Notes under the pieces: model-generated | Database searches by the model: none | What the model was told of the DNA's origin: nothing | The model's input: the letters and a program-made list of their open reading frames with translations, nothing else | Made by a program: the position numbers and the translations under genes | Assembly (NCBI RefSeq): GCF_001306035.1 | Contig: NZ_LGCM01000014.1 | Coordinates: forward strand, 62,501-126,500 | Source: Levilinea saccharolytica | Lineage (GTDB): Bacteria > Chloroflexota > Anaerolineae > Anaerolineales > Anaerolineaceae | DNA length: 64,000 nt | Direction: 5' to 3' | Part shown: positions 27,560-35,570 of the stretch, one piece after another | Layout: each line of letters starts with the position of its first letter | How positions within the stretch are numbered: the first letter of the stretch is position 1

Positions 27560-29167
27560 GTGAGTTCCAATCAGCGTCAGGTATTCCTCATCCTGCTTTT
27601 CATAGCGGCGGTCTATTTCGCCGCCTTCATCCCCGCCAACCGTACCGGCGCGCGCGATGCCGAGATGCTGTCCATCTTTGAGGTGGACGAATACGCCCAG
27701 TACCCCCACGTGGTGCGCATGCTCACGCCGGGCGACAGCGCCTATCAGAGCCTGCGCAATTTTACTGTGTACCTGCATTACTACTACGGCTACCCCTTTT
27801 ACCTCAGCTCCGCGCTGAGCGTTCTGCCCCTGCGCCTGTGGTGGGGGGCGGAGTGGACCGCCCACAGCCCGTGGATCATCACCACCCTGCGGCAGATGAT
27901 CAGCGTCCTGCCCATGCTGGCCGCCCTGATGCTGCTGACCTTTATGCAGACGCGCTTCCGCTCCTGGCCGCGCTCGGTGGGGCTGTTTACGCTGCTGCTG
28001 GCCGTGCCGGGCGTGGTGGTGAACAACCTGTGGTGGCATGTGGACAGCCTGATGGTGCTGTTCATCGTTCTGACCCTGTTTTTCCTGCTGCGCGACGACT
28101 TCCGCTACGGGCGGCATTTCCTCTTCGCGGCGGCGGCCTGCGGCCTGGCGGTGGGTACCAAACTGCTGGGGGTGTTCTTTGTGCTGGCGGTGCCCGCCTA
28201 TCTGCTGTGGGGCGTCGCCCGGCGCAAGCTGACCTGGGGGCGCGCCGCGCTGATGGGGGCGGCCTTTGTGGGCGTCATGGCCGCCGCGGTAGTGATTGCC
28301 AACCCGCTGCTGCTGCTGCCCCAGGAACGCGCCGAAATTTTGTCCACTCAGCGCTCCCTCTTCCGCGAGGCCTCGCAGGGCATTTTCCTGACCTCCACCG
28401 ACACCTATTTTCAATGGGGGCAGTATCCTGAAGATTTCCGCGTGCATTACGGCGAGCTGGCCTTCGTGCTGCTCAGCCTGGCTGGGCTGGGGATGGGCCT
28501 GCGCAAGGCCGAGTCGCGCCTGGGCAGCGCCATGATCCTGGCCTGGGCCGTGCCCATGATGGTGGTCTTCACCGTGTTCGCCACCCGCCGCACCCATTAC
28601 TTCCTGCCGGTGATGCTGCCGATCATCTCCTGCTTGGTGCACCTGCTGCCCGAAGGCTGGCGCCCCTGGCAAATCACCAGCGCCCGCTGGCAATGGGGGC
28701 TGCGCACCGCCGCGCTGATGCTGGTGCTGCTGCAATTTGGTATGTATTTCAACCAGGACACCCGAATTCTGAACCAGCAGCTCCAACGAGAAGAGACCTC
28801 CATCAGCCTGGGCTTCACCGCCCGGGTGGAAGATTGGATCGCCCAGGAGCGCCCCGGCGAAAAGCTGCGCGTCTTCCGCGATTGGCGCGTATATCTGCCC
28901 GAAACCGAGCTGCGCAGTGTGCACATGGATTGGGGCCTGCCCAACTGGGAAAAGGTCAGCGCGCTGAATCCCGATTTGATCGCCCTGGAGCAGGAGAACA
29001 TCACCCTCTACGCCGACCCCAGCGCGGTGGAACGCGCCGTGGACCCCGGGGATATGCAGTGGGTGCATGAGTTTTACCGCATGGCCCAGGAAGACCGCCT
29101 GCCGGGCTATCAGCGCGTGCTTTCAGATGATTTTGGGGTGCTCTTCGCGCGCAGCGCCGTCCCCTAA
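27560..29167 (+). CDS. GT-C-like multi-pass membrane glycosyltransferase
   Basis: A 535-residue membrane protein with about ten to twelve transmembrane helices, a first loop carrying an acidic motif (FEVDEYAQYPHV, about residues 40-51) and a long polar C-terminal part. This matches the GT-C/PMT-ArnT topology, where an acidic pair in the first loop binds a polyprenyl-phosphate sugar. I infer a lipid-linked-sugar transferase; the acceptor is unknown. The start is GTG two bases after the aldo/keto reductase stop. It is the last gene of the kamA operon. Confidence 0.72.
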   Translation: MSSNQRQVFLILLFIAAVYFAAFIPANRTGARDAEMLSIFEVDEYAQYPHVVRMLTPGDSAYQSLRNFTVYLHYYYGYPFYLSSALSVLPLRLWWGAEWTAHSPWIITTLRQMISVLPMLAALMLLTFMQTRFRSWPRSVGLFTLLLAVPGVVVNNLWWHVDSLMVLFIVLTLFFLLRDDFRYGRHFLFAAAACGLAVGTKLLGVFFVLAVPAYLLWGVARRKLTWGRAALMGAAFVGVMAAAVVIANPLLLLPQERAEILSTQRSLFREASQGIFLTSTDTYFQWGQYPEDFRVHYGELAFVLLSLAGLGMGLRKAESRLGSAMILAWAVPMMVVFTVFATRRTHYFLPVMLPIISCLVHLLPEGWRPWQITSARWQWGLRTAALMLVLLQFGMYFNQDTRILNQQLQREETSISLGFTARVEDWIAQERPGEKLRVFRDWRVYLPETELRSVHMDWGLPNWEKVSALNPDLIALEQENITLYADPSAVERAVDPGDMQWVHEFYRMAQEDRLPGYQRVLSDDFGVLFARSAVP

Positions 29168-29171
29168 AGAA

Positions 29172-29208
29172 AACGGGCCGCCCTCCAGCCTGTGGAAGGC
29201 AGCCCGTT
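29172..29208. terminator. Bidirectional terminator
   Basis: AACGGGC-GCC-TCCA pairs with TGGA-GGC-GCCCGTT with two single mismatches, between convergent genes. On the minus strand it is followed by TTTTCTTT, so it serves the GH5 gene best. Confidence 0.75.
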
Positions 29209-29229
29209 CCGTTTAACCACTGAGAAAAC

Positions 29230-31110
29230 TCACCCCAAGGGGGTCAGCCGCAGGGTGTGTTCGCCGCGTTCCGCCGAAGGTTGATAGAGCAGCACCTGGG
29301 CGTCCAGATCCAGGCTGTATTCGCCGTCCGAAACCACCACCTGGCAGCCGTTGGGATAATGCAGCCGGGGCACAAATACCTCGGTGGGGGCACTCACCTG
29401 GGGGTCGTGGCGGAAGGCCATTTCAAACACGCGCTTTTTCAAATCAAAAGACATGCGCAGCAAATCGCCGGAGGTCTTGCGCGCGTAGGGGCGCACCGCC
29501 GCTGGCAAAGCCCGCCCACCCGAATCGGGGTCGTTGGGGTCTTTTTGCTGGTCGCGGCTGAAAATGGACAGGTCTTCTTCGTTCCACAAGTCGCCGTGGG
29601 TATTGTTGTTGTCGGGGGTGTAATTCCACAGGGTGCTGTTGAGCAGGTTGGCTTCCAGCGCGCGGTACGAATCGTCCAGGGCCTGGGTTTGGGCCGAAAA
29701 ATCGCCGGTGCGGTAGGCGCGCTTGCGTTTCATGTCCATGGGCGTGCCAAATTCACCGATCAGGGTGGGCACATCCCCCAGGCGGGTGCGCGACACCTCT
29801 TTGATCTGGCCCAGCTGGCGCGCGTGCATTTTATTGACGCTGCCGGCCCCCACGACCAGGCGGCGGCTTTCCACGTCCACGCTGAACCAGCTGCGGTAAT
29901 CCTTGAGGAAGAGGGTGATGTCGTCGTACCAGTGGGTGGCGTTGACGATATTTTCGGCGTCGTTCGGCCCCCACACGGGCAGCTCATCGCCCAGGGTGCC
30001 TTCCAGGAACAGGACGGCGTTGGGATGCACCATGCGGATGGCGCGGGCGTAGCGGTTGGCAAAGGGGCGGAAATAGTCGTGGGGAAAGTCCACCTTGCGC
30101 CCATCCACATGGGTAAAGTAGTCCGGTTTCAGCAGGTAGGGCTGGCCGTTCACATCCACATCCCACACCCCGTGGGCACGCCAGATGCACTCGCGGCCGG
30201 GCAACCAGGCGCGCACCCCCGCCGAGTTCAGCTTGCGGCGCTCCACCTGGCGGCGGCCGGTGATGCCCTGCTCATACACCCCCACCGTCTGGGAGATGCC
30301 GTCGCCCAGGGCAAAGGACTGCAAAGGCGTGGGACTGGGGCCAAAATCGAAGGGGGGATGGATGCTGTTCAGGTTGTGCAGGCCCGCAAAGCCGCGGTGC
30401 GGCTCGTTGAGCGAGTCATAGCCGATCACGTTGGGTTCATCTTTCAGACGGATGGCCAGCTGCTGGATGGCGTGGATGTAATGGCCCTGCAAAAACTCCT
30501 GCACGGGAACCCCGTCCACCAGGGTGTTGGGGGCAAAATCGTTGCCTGCGAAGAACAGGGTGAACATGGTAGCCGCGGCCAGCTTGTGATAGTTGGTTGG
30601 CCAGATCATGCGCGGGTATTCGCCCGCCGTCATGGCATGCACAAAAGCCGTGCCGGTCTCGTGCAGGCGAGTCAAATCAAAGCCGACCGCTTCCAGAGTC
30701 CAGCCGGGGGCGCCATCGCCGCCGGTGAAGCGGCTCCACACATCCTGATGGGGGTCAATGAACACGTCAAAGCCGTGCTGGGCCGCCTTGCGGATGACCT
30801 GCACGACATAATCCAGGTAGGCTTCGTCGTACGAGCCCGGCCCGGCGTGTTCAATGGCTTCCCAGGTGACCAGGAAGCGCAGGAAATTGAACCCCCAGCG
30901 GCGCAGGCGGGACAGATGTTCATCCGCCTCGGCCAGGGGGAAAGGCCTCCCGACAAAAGACACGGTGCGGTGGTCGAAGAAATTTTCGCGAAGGTGGGTT
31001 GCGCCGTTGGGTGTGCAGGGCACTTTGGTGCTGCCGCTGAGGTTAACCCCCCGCAGCAGCAGGCGGCGGTTGGCTTCGTCTTTAAACCAGGGGCCATCCG
31101 TTCGAATCAT
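29230..31110 (-). CDS. Glycoside hydrolase family 5, glucosylceramidase-like
   Basis: A 626-residue (beta/alpha)8-barrel glycosidase without a signal peptide, so probably cytoplasmic. The acid/base Glu is E236 in SLNEPHRG and the nucleophile is E453 in IGEFGTP; H393/Y395 (ATHWYDD) fit the active-site His-x-Tyr of clan A. The opening LLRGVNLSGSTKVP and the large size resemble the GH5_12 glucosylceramidase/steryl-glucosidase group more than cellulases. The C-terminal 100 residues form a beta-domain. It starts 6 bases after the E2 acyltransferase stop, so it shares the 2-oxoacid dehydrogenase transcript. Confidence 0.85.
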   Translation of the reverse strand: MIRTDGPWFKDEANRRLLLRGVNLSGSTKVPCTPNGATHLRENFFDHRTVSFVGRPFPLAEADEHLSRLRRWGFNFLRFLVTWEAIEHAGPGSYDEAYLDYVVQVIRKAAQHGFDVFIDPHQDVWSRFTGGDGAPGWTLEAVGFDLTRLHETGTAFVHAMTAGEYPRMIWPTNYHKLAAATMFTLFFAGNDFAPNTLVDGVPVQEFLQGHYIHAIQQLAIRLKDEPNVIGYDSLNEPHRGFAGLHNLNSIHPPFDFGPSPTPLQSFALGDGISQTVGVYEQGITGRRQVERRKLNSAGVRAWLPGRECIWRAHGVWDVDVNGQPYLLKPDYFTHVDGRKVDFPHDYFRPFANRYARAIRMVHPNAVLFLEGTLGDELPVWGPNDAENIVNATHWYDDITLFLKDYRSWFSVDVESRRLVVGAGSVNKMHARQLGQIKEVSRTRLGDVPTLIGEFGTPMDMKRKRAYRTGDFSAQTQALDDSYRALEANLLNSTLWNYTPDNNNTHGDLWNEEDLSIFSRDQQKDPNDPDSGGRALPAAVRPYARKTSGDLLRMSFDLKKRVFEMAFRHDPQVSAPTEVFVPRLHYPNGCQVVVSDGEYSLDLDAQVLLYQPSAERGEHTLRLTPLG

Positions 31111-31116
31111 CGCAGT

Positions 31117-32451
31117 TTAGCTCCAATCTTGAAGGGTATGGACCACCGTGGACAGGAATTGATCCGCGGCTGCGCCATCCAAAATGCGGTGATCGAAGGT
31201 GAGGGACAGGTACACCATGGGGCGGATGGCGATGGCATCCTCAATCACCACCGGCCGCTTTTGAATGGCTCCGACGCCCAGTATAGCACATTGTGGCTGA
31301 TTGATGATGGGTGTGGCAAAGAGAGAGCCGGAGGTTCCGTGGTTGGTGATGGTGCAGGTGCCGCCCTTGACCTCATCCGGCTGCAAGCGGCGAGCGCGGG
31401 CGCGCTCGGCCAGGTCATTGATGGAGCGCGCCAGTCCCAACAGGCTCAGCCCATCGGCGTGCTTAATCACCGGCACAATCAGGCCGTCGGTCCCCAGCGA
31501 GGTGGCCATGCCGATGTTGATGGCGCTGTGGATGAGAATGCCCTCCTCCGTCCAAGAGGAGTTGACCAGGGGCACGGCCTTGAGGGCGGCCACCAGGGCC
31601 GAGATCCAATAGGCCGTGTAGGTCAGGTTGACCCCGTCGCGGGCAAAGGCCGCCTTGTGCGCTTCGCGGTGGGCCGTCACACGCTGCAAATTGGCTTCCA
31701 TGACGGTGGTGACGTGCGGCGAGGTGTGCTTGCTCATCACCATGTGGGCGGCGATGGACTTGCGCAGGGTGTCCAGGGGTACCAGCCGGTCTCCGGGTTG
31801 GGCGGCAGGCGCGGGCGGGGCAGGCGGCGGCGTGGGGACGGCCTTGGGCGGGGTGGGCGCAGCACTGGGCGGCGCGCCCGCGGCAAACATCAGCTCGGTG
31901 GGGCGGAAAAGATCACCCTCGCCGGGGGTCTCCCAGGCCAGCGGTTCGGCCTGGGCGGGCGGCGGCGCGGCCAGAAAGGCCAGCACATCTTTTTTGGTGA
32001 TGCGTCCGCCCTCGCCGGTGCCTTTCACCAGGGTCAAATCCACCCCCTGCTCGCGCGCCAGGCGCGCCACCACCGGCGAGATGAAGCCCAGGTCGCGGTC
32101 GCGGCCAGCGGCAGGCGCCAGGGTGGGCGGCGGTGCAGCCGGTGCGGCGGCCTCAGCCGCGGGTTCGGCGGCATGCGCGCTTTGCGGGCCCTCACCCTCC
32201 GGCAAGACCTCGCCGGGCTGGCCGATCCACGCCAAAATCGTCCCAGCGCGCACGGTGGTGCCGGCGGGAACCAGAATTTTCAGCAGCGTGCCCCCCGCGG
32301 GCGAAGGGATTTCGCTGTCCACCTTATCGGTGTTGACTTCCAGCAGCGATTCAAATTCTTGAATCGTCTCACCTTCCTGGCGCAGCCATTGGGTCACCGT
32401 GCCTTCAACCACGGATTCGCCCAACTGCGGCATGATCACTTTTGTCGGCAT
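31117..32451 (-). CDS. 2-oxoacid dehydrogenase E2, dihydrolipoamide acyltransferase
   Basis: The 444-residue core of a 2-oxoacid dehydrogenase complex, transferring the acyl group from lipoyl to CoA. A single lipoyl domain (about residues 1-78) has the lysine in EVNTDKVDSEI. An Ala/Pro-rich linker leads to the E1/E3-binding domain (about 132-170, ISPVVARLAREQGVDL) and then a second linker. The catalytic domain ends with TFDHRILDGAAADQF, which has the His and Asp of the HxxxDG motif. Sequence cannot firmly separate branched-chain, pyruvate and acetoin types. No E3 gene is present here. Confidence 0.93.
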   Translation of the reverse strand: MPTKVIMPQLGESVVEGTVTQWLRQEGETIQEFESLLEVNTDKVDSEIPSPAGGTLLKILVPAGTTVRAGTILAWIGQPGEVLPEGEGPQSAHAAEPAAEAAAPAAPPPTLAPAAGRDRDLGFISPVVARLAREQGVDLTLVKGTGEGGRITKKDVLAFLAAPPPAQAEPLAWETPGEGDLFRPTELMFAAGAPPSAAPTPPKAVPTPPPAPPAPAAQPGDRLVPLDTLRKSIAAHMVMSKHTSPHVTTVMEANLQRVTAHREAHKAAFARDGVNLTYTAYWISALVAALKAVPLVNSSWTEEGILIHSAINIGMATSLGTDGLIVPVIKHADGLSLLGLARSINDLAERARARRLQPDEVKGGTCTITNHGTSGSLFATPIINQPQCAILGVGAIQKRPVVIEDAIAIRPMVYLSLTFDHRILDGAAADQFLSTVVHTLQDWS

Positions 32452-32478
32452 AGGATCTCTCCTAAAAAGGTAACGCGG

Positions 32479-33453
32479 TTAAAAGGCGGCCAGTTCGCGC
32501 AGCGCGGCGGCGATTTTATCGGGGTTGGGCATGAACCAATCCTGCAGCGGGTGGCTGAAGGGCACGCCGGGCACATCCGGCCCCGCCAGGCGGCGCACGG
32601 GGGCATCCAGGTCCTGGAAGGCGTGTTCGGCGATGGTCGCGGCGATTTCAGCCCCGTAGCCGCCGGTGAGGTTATCCTCATGCACAATCAGGGCTTTGCC
32701 GGTCTTGCGCACCGAGGCCAAAATGGTCTCGCGGTCCACGGGGTAGAGGGTACGCAAGTCCACCACTTCCACATCCACGCCCTCCGCGGCCAGCTTCTCG
32801 GCCGCCTGCAGGGTGTAATGGTGCATCATGCCGTAGGCAAAAACGCTCACATCCGCGCCGGCGCGCGTCACCTGGGCCGGGCCGATGGGCACGGTGTACT
32901 CGCCCTCCGGCACCTCCCCGCGGATGAGACGGTAACCTTTCTTCGGCTCAAAGAACATCACCGGGTTGGGGTCGCGCACCGCCGATTTTAGCAGCCCCTT
33001 GGCGTCATAGGGGTTGGAGGGGATGACCACCTTCAGGCCGGGGACGTGGGTGAAGAAGGCTTCCACGCTCTGCGAATGGTACAGGCCGCCGCCAATGCCG
33101 CCGCCGTAGGGGGCGCGGATGACCATCGGCACGGTCCAATCGCCGTTGGAGCGGTAGCACATCTTGGCCGCCTCGCTGACGATCTGGTTGAAAGCCGGGT
33201 AGATAAAATCGGCAAATTGAATTTCGCAGATGGGGCGCATGCCGTACAGGGCTGCGCCGATGCCCACCCCCACGATGGACAGTTCCGCCAGGGGGGAATC
33301 GATCACGCGCTCCGGGCCGTATTTATCAAACAGGCCCACAGTGGCGCGGAAAACGCCCCCGCGCACGCCCACATCCTCGCCCACGATGAACACGTTGGGG
33401 TCGCGGGCCATTTCCTCATCCATCGCCATGCGCACAGCGTCAATCAAGGTCAT
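32479..33453 (-). CDS. 2-oxoacid dehydrogenase E1, beta subunit
   Basis: A 324-residue thiamine-diphosphate-dependent subunit with the transketolase pyrimidine-binding and C-terminal domains. Family marks are FIVGEDVG near residue 22 (the Glu that activates the thiamine), ERVIDSPLAE, and EIQFADFIYPAFNQIV, which is typical of branched-chain/pyruvate E1-beta. The ATG at 33453 lies one base after the E1-alpha stop; the longer open frame upstream is an artefact inside E1-alpha. Gap to E2 is 27 bases. Confidence 0.94.
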   Translation of the reverse strand: MTLIDAVRMAMDEEMARDPNVFIVGEDVGVRGGVFRATVGLFDKYGPERVIDSPLAELSIVGVGIGAALYGMRPICEIQFADFIYPAFNQIVSEAAKMCYRSNGDWTVPMVIRAPYGGGIGGGLYHSQSVEAFFTHVPGLKVVIPSNPYDAKGLLKSAVRDPNPVMFFEPKKGYRLIRGEVPEGEYTVPIGPAQVTRAGADVSVFAYGMMHHYTLQAAEKLAAEGVDVEVVDLRTLYPVDRETILASVRKTGKALIVHEDNLTGGYGAEIAATIAEHAFQDLDAPVRRLAGPDVPGVPFSHPLQDWFMPNPDKIAAALRELAAF

Positions 33454-33454
33454 C

Positions 33455-34438
33455 TCAGGCACGGCGCACCTCCTCCACATACACCGGATAGGCAGCTTCT
33501 TCCACCGCCGGATAGGGGGCTTTTTCGGCGTAGGCCACGGCATCATCCACCATCGCCTTGGCGCGGCTCTCCATCTCTTCCAATTCGCGGGCGCTGAGCA
33601 CGCCGCTTTCCAGCAGCTGTGTGCGCGCCACCAAAATGGGGTCGCGCTTCTTGTTTTCTTCCACCTCTTCGCGCGTGCGGTAAGAACGGTCGTCGTCATC
33701 CGAAGAGTGCGGGGTGATGCGGTACATGCGCGCCTCAATCAGGCTGGGGCCGCCGCCGGAGCGGGCCTTGGCCACCACCTCGCTCATCACCGCGTACACG
33801 GCAAACACATCCGTGCCGTCCACCATGCGCCCGTCCAGCCCCAGCCCGCAGGCTTTATCGGCGGCGGATTTGACCGCCATCTGCTTATCGGTAGGGACGG
33901 AGATGGCATACTGGTTGTTCTCCACCAGGAAGATCACCGGCAGGGCGTGAATGGCGGCCCAGTTGACCGCCTCGTACCATTCCCCCTGCGAGGTGGAACC
34001 TTCGCCGATGGTGGTCAATACCACCTTATCCTCTTTGCGCATCTTAATCGCCAGGCCAATGCCGGCCGCGTGCGGGGCCTGGGTGGCCACCGGCGCGGAA
34101 TGGCTGACGGCGTTGGCCGAGCGCAGACTCCAATGGGAGGGCATTTGCCGCCCGCCCGAATTGGGTTCCTCGCGTTTGCCCATCAGGCTGAGCACAAAAT
34201 CGCGGGGGGTGTAGCCCAGGCACAGCATCAAGGCCAGGTCGCGGTAATAGGGCGTCACCCAATCTTCGCCGCGCCGCAAGGCAAAGGCCGCGCCCACCTG
34301 GGCCGCCTCCTGCCCGATACCAGAAATATGAAAGGCTATTTTGCCCTGGCGGTGCAGCACCCAGGCGCGTTCGTCCAGCCGCCTGGATAAGAGCATGTGC
34401 CAGAACATGTCGCGCTTCAATTCAGCCGTCACTTCCAT
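33455..34438 (-). CDS. 2-oxoacid dehydrogenase E1, alpha subunit
   Basis: A 327-residue subunit carrying the thiamine-diphosphate motif: GEGSTSQGEWYEAVNWAA followed by VENNQYAIS (the GDG-to-NN motif, here GEG). The phosphorylation-loop region YRITPHSSDDD is of the branched-chain/2-oxoisovalerate type, which favours a BCKDH-like complex acting on branched-chain 2-oxoacids. The start at 34438 (MEVTAELKRD) follows AGGAGGAG at correct spacing. First gene of the E1alpha-E1beta-E2-GH5 unit. Confidence 0.93.
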   Translation of the reverse strand: MEVTAELKRDMFWHMLLSRRLDERAWVLHRQGKIAFHISGIGQEAAQVGAAFALRRGEDWVTPYYRDLALMLCLGYTPRDFVLSLMGKREEPNSGGRQMPSHWSLRSANAVSHSAPVATQAPHAAGIGLAIKMRKEDKVVLTTIGEGSTSQGEWYEAVNWAAIHALPVIFLVENNQYAISVPTDKQMAVKSAADKACGLGLDGRMVDGTDVFAVYAVMSEVVAKARSGGGPSLIEARMYRITPHSSDDDDRSYRTREEVEENKKRDPILVARTQLLESGVLSARELEEMESRAKAMVDDAVAYAEKAPYPAVEEAAYPVYVEEVRRA

Positions 34439-34506
34439 CTGTTTCGCTCCTCCTGTCGATGTGTTACCAGCCTTCATTGATCGTTAATCTCACCGATTGC
34501 GTTATG

Positions 34507-34535
34507 AGTGTACCATAGCCAAAAGGCGAAGTAAA
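34507..34535 (-). promoter_or_regulatory. Promoter of the 2-oxoacid dehydrogenase operon
   Basis: On the minus strand TTTACT (34530-34535), a 17-base spacer and TACACT (34507-34512), about 69 bases before the E1-alpha ATG. The divergent nitrilase gene starts at 34579; a TAAAAT at 34532-34537 on the plus strand could be its -10, so the two promoters would overlap. Confidence 0.55.
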
Positions 34536-34578
34536 ATAGGATCATCTCCGCAAGTATGGGCAGCCCCAAGGAGCCCTC

Positions 34579-35415
34579 ATGAAAATACACGCCGTCGTGG
34601 CCCAATTCCCAGTGTCTTTTTCCATCCCCGAAAATCTGCACAGCATCCTTACCGTTATGGAGCAGACCGTCCCCGGAGATTTGGTGCTGCTGCCAGAAGG
34701 CTCCCTTTCCGGGTACTCGGATGATCTTTCGTTTCTTAAGGATATCAATCCGCACGAAGTGCAAGAGGGGCTAAGCCGCCTGCGAAACGAAGCCGTCAGG
34801 CGCAGCATTAACCTGTGGGTGGGGGCCTGTGTTCGCGATGACATGCCTGGCAGGATCTCGCCGCGCCCCCACAAAACGAGGGGCACTAGGGACGGGAACT
34901 GGGTTAACGCGGCCTACGGGTTTACGCCGGACGGCGAAACCCACACCTACCGCAAAATCAACCTGGCCACGCATGAACGGGGTGTGTTTTGCGCGGGCAG
35001 CGATTTGCCCGTGTTTGAGCTGACCGCCCCGGAGGGGAAATTCCGGGTGGGGGTTCAAATGTGCCGGGAGCTGCGTTTCCCCGAACAATGGGGATGGATG
35101 GCCCGCCGTGGGGCGCAGGTTTTCCTGCACTTAAACAATGCCGTCGGAGATGACACCCAGCAGCCCGTTTGGAAAAGCCACCTGGTCAGCCGCGCCGCTG
35201 AAACGCAGCGCTTTGTGTTGAGCGCCAATAACGCCGCGCCCCAGCAGGTCTGCCCCACCCTGGCTGTGGCTCCGAACGGAAAAACCGCCGGTGAAATCGT
35301 CTCTTCTGAATTGGGCATTCTGCGAGTGGAGCTGGATCTATCCAGAGTGTCCAATTGGTATCTGGATCAGTGCCGCTGCGATGTGGCCGCCATCCAGGGA
35401 AAATCTGCTGTGTGA
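34579..35415 (+). CDS. Carbon-nitrogen hydrolase (nitrilase superfamily)
   Basis: A 278-residue amidase-type protein. The Glu-Lys-Cys triad is visible: Glu in LLPEGSLSGY (about residue 36), Lys in YRKINLATHE (about 128) and Cys in QMCRELRFPEQW (about 161). These enzymes cleave C-N bonds of amides, carbamoyl compounds or nitriles; which one is not readable. AAGGAG precedes the ATG. It stands alone between divergent E1-alpha and the flavoprotein operon. Confidence 0.88.
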   Translation: MKIHAVVAQFPVSFSIPENLHSILTVMEQTVPGDLVLLPEGSLSGYSDDLSFLKDINPHEVQEGLSRLRNEAVRRSINLWVGACVRDDMPGRISPRPHKTRGTRDGNWVNAAYGFTPDGETHTYRKINLATHERGVFCAGSDLPVFELTAPEGKFRVGVQMCRELRFPEQWGWMARRGAQVFLHLNNAVGDDTQQPVWKSHLVSRAAETQRFVLSANNAAPQQVCPTLAVAPNGKTAGEIVSSELGILRVELDLSRVSNWYLDQCRCDVAAIQGKSAV

Positions 35416-35570
35416 TGCAGCCGTCCACGGGCCCGACAACAAGATTCGCTCCAAATCGAGGCTTTAAATAATCCGGAAGCAGCCCGTGTTTCGGGTATAC
35501 TAAGCATACGCTGTTGGTGAAAAAGAACACAAAGTCGTTCACCTTTTAGAACTCAAAACGAAAGAAGCGA

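Noticed and set aside
27134-29068. A 644-codon minus-strand frame
   Set aside because: It is antisense to the GT-C-like membrane gene and has low-complexity Gln/His-rich sequence.
29257-32991. A 1244-codon plus-strand frame
   Set aside because: It is antisense to the GH5, E2 and E1-beta genes, all with catalytic motifs; long antisense frames arise from the GC-rich codon bias.
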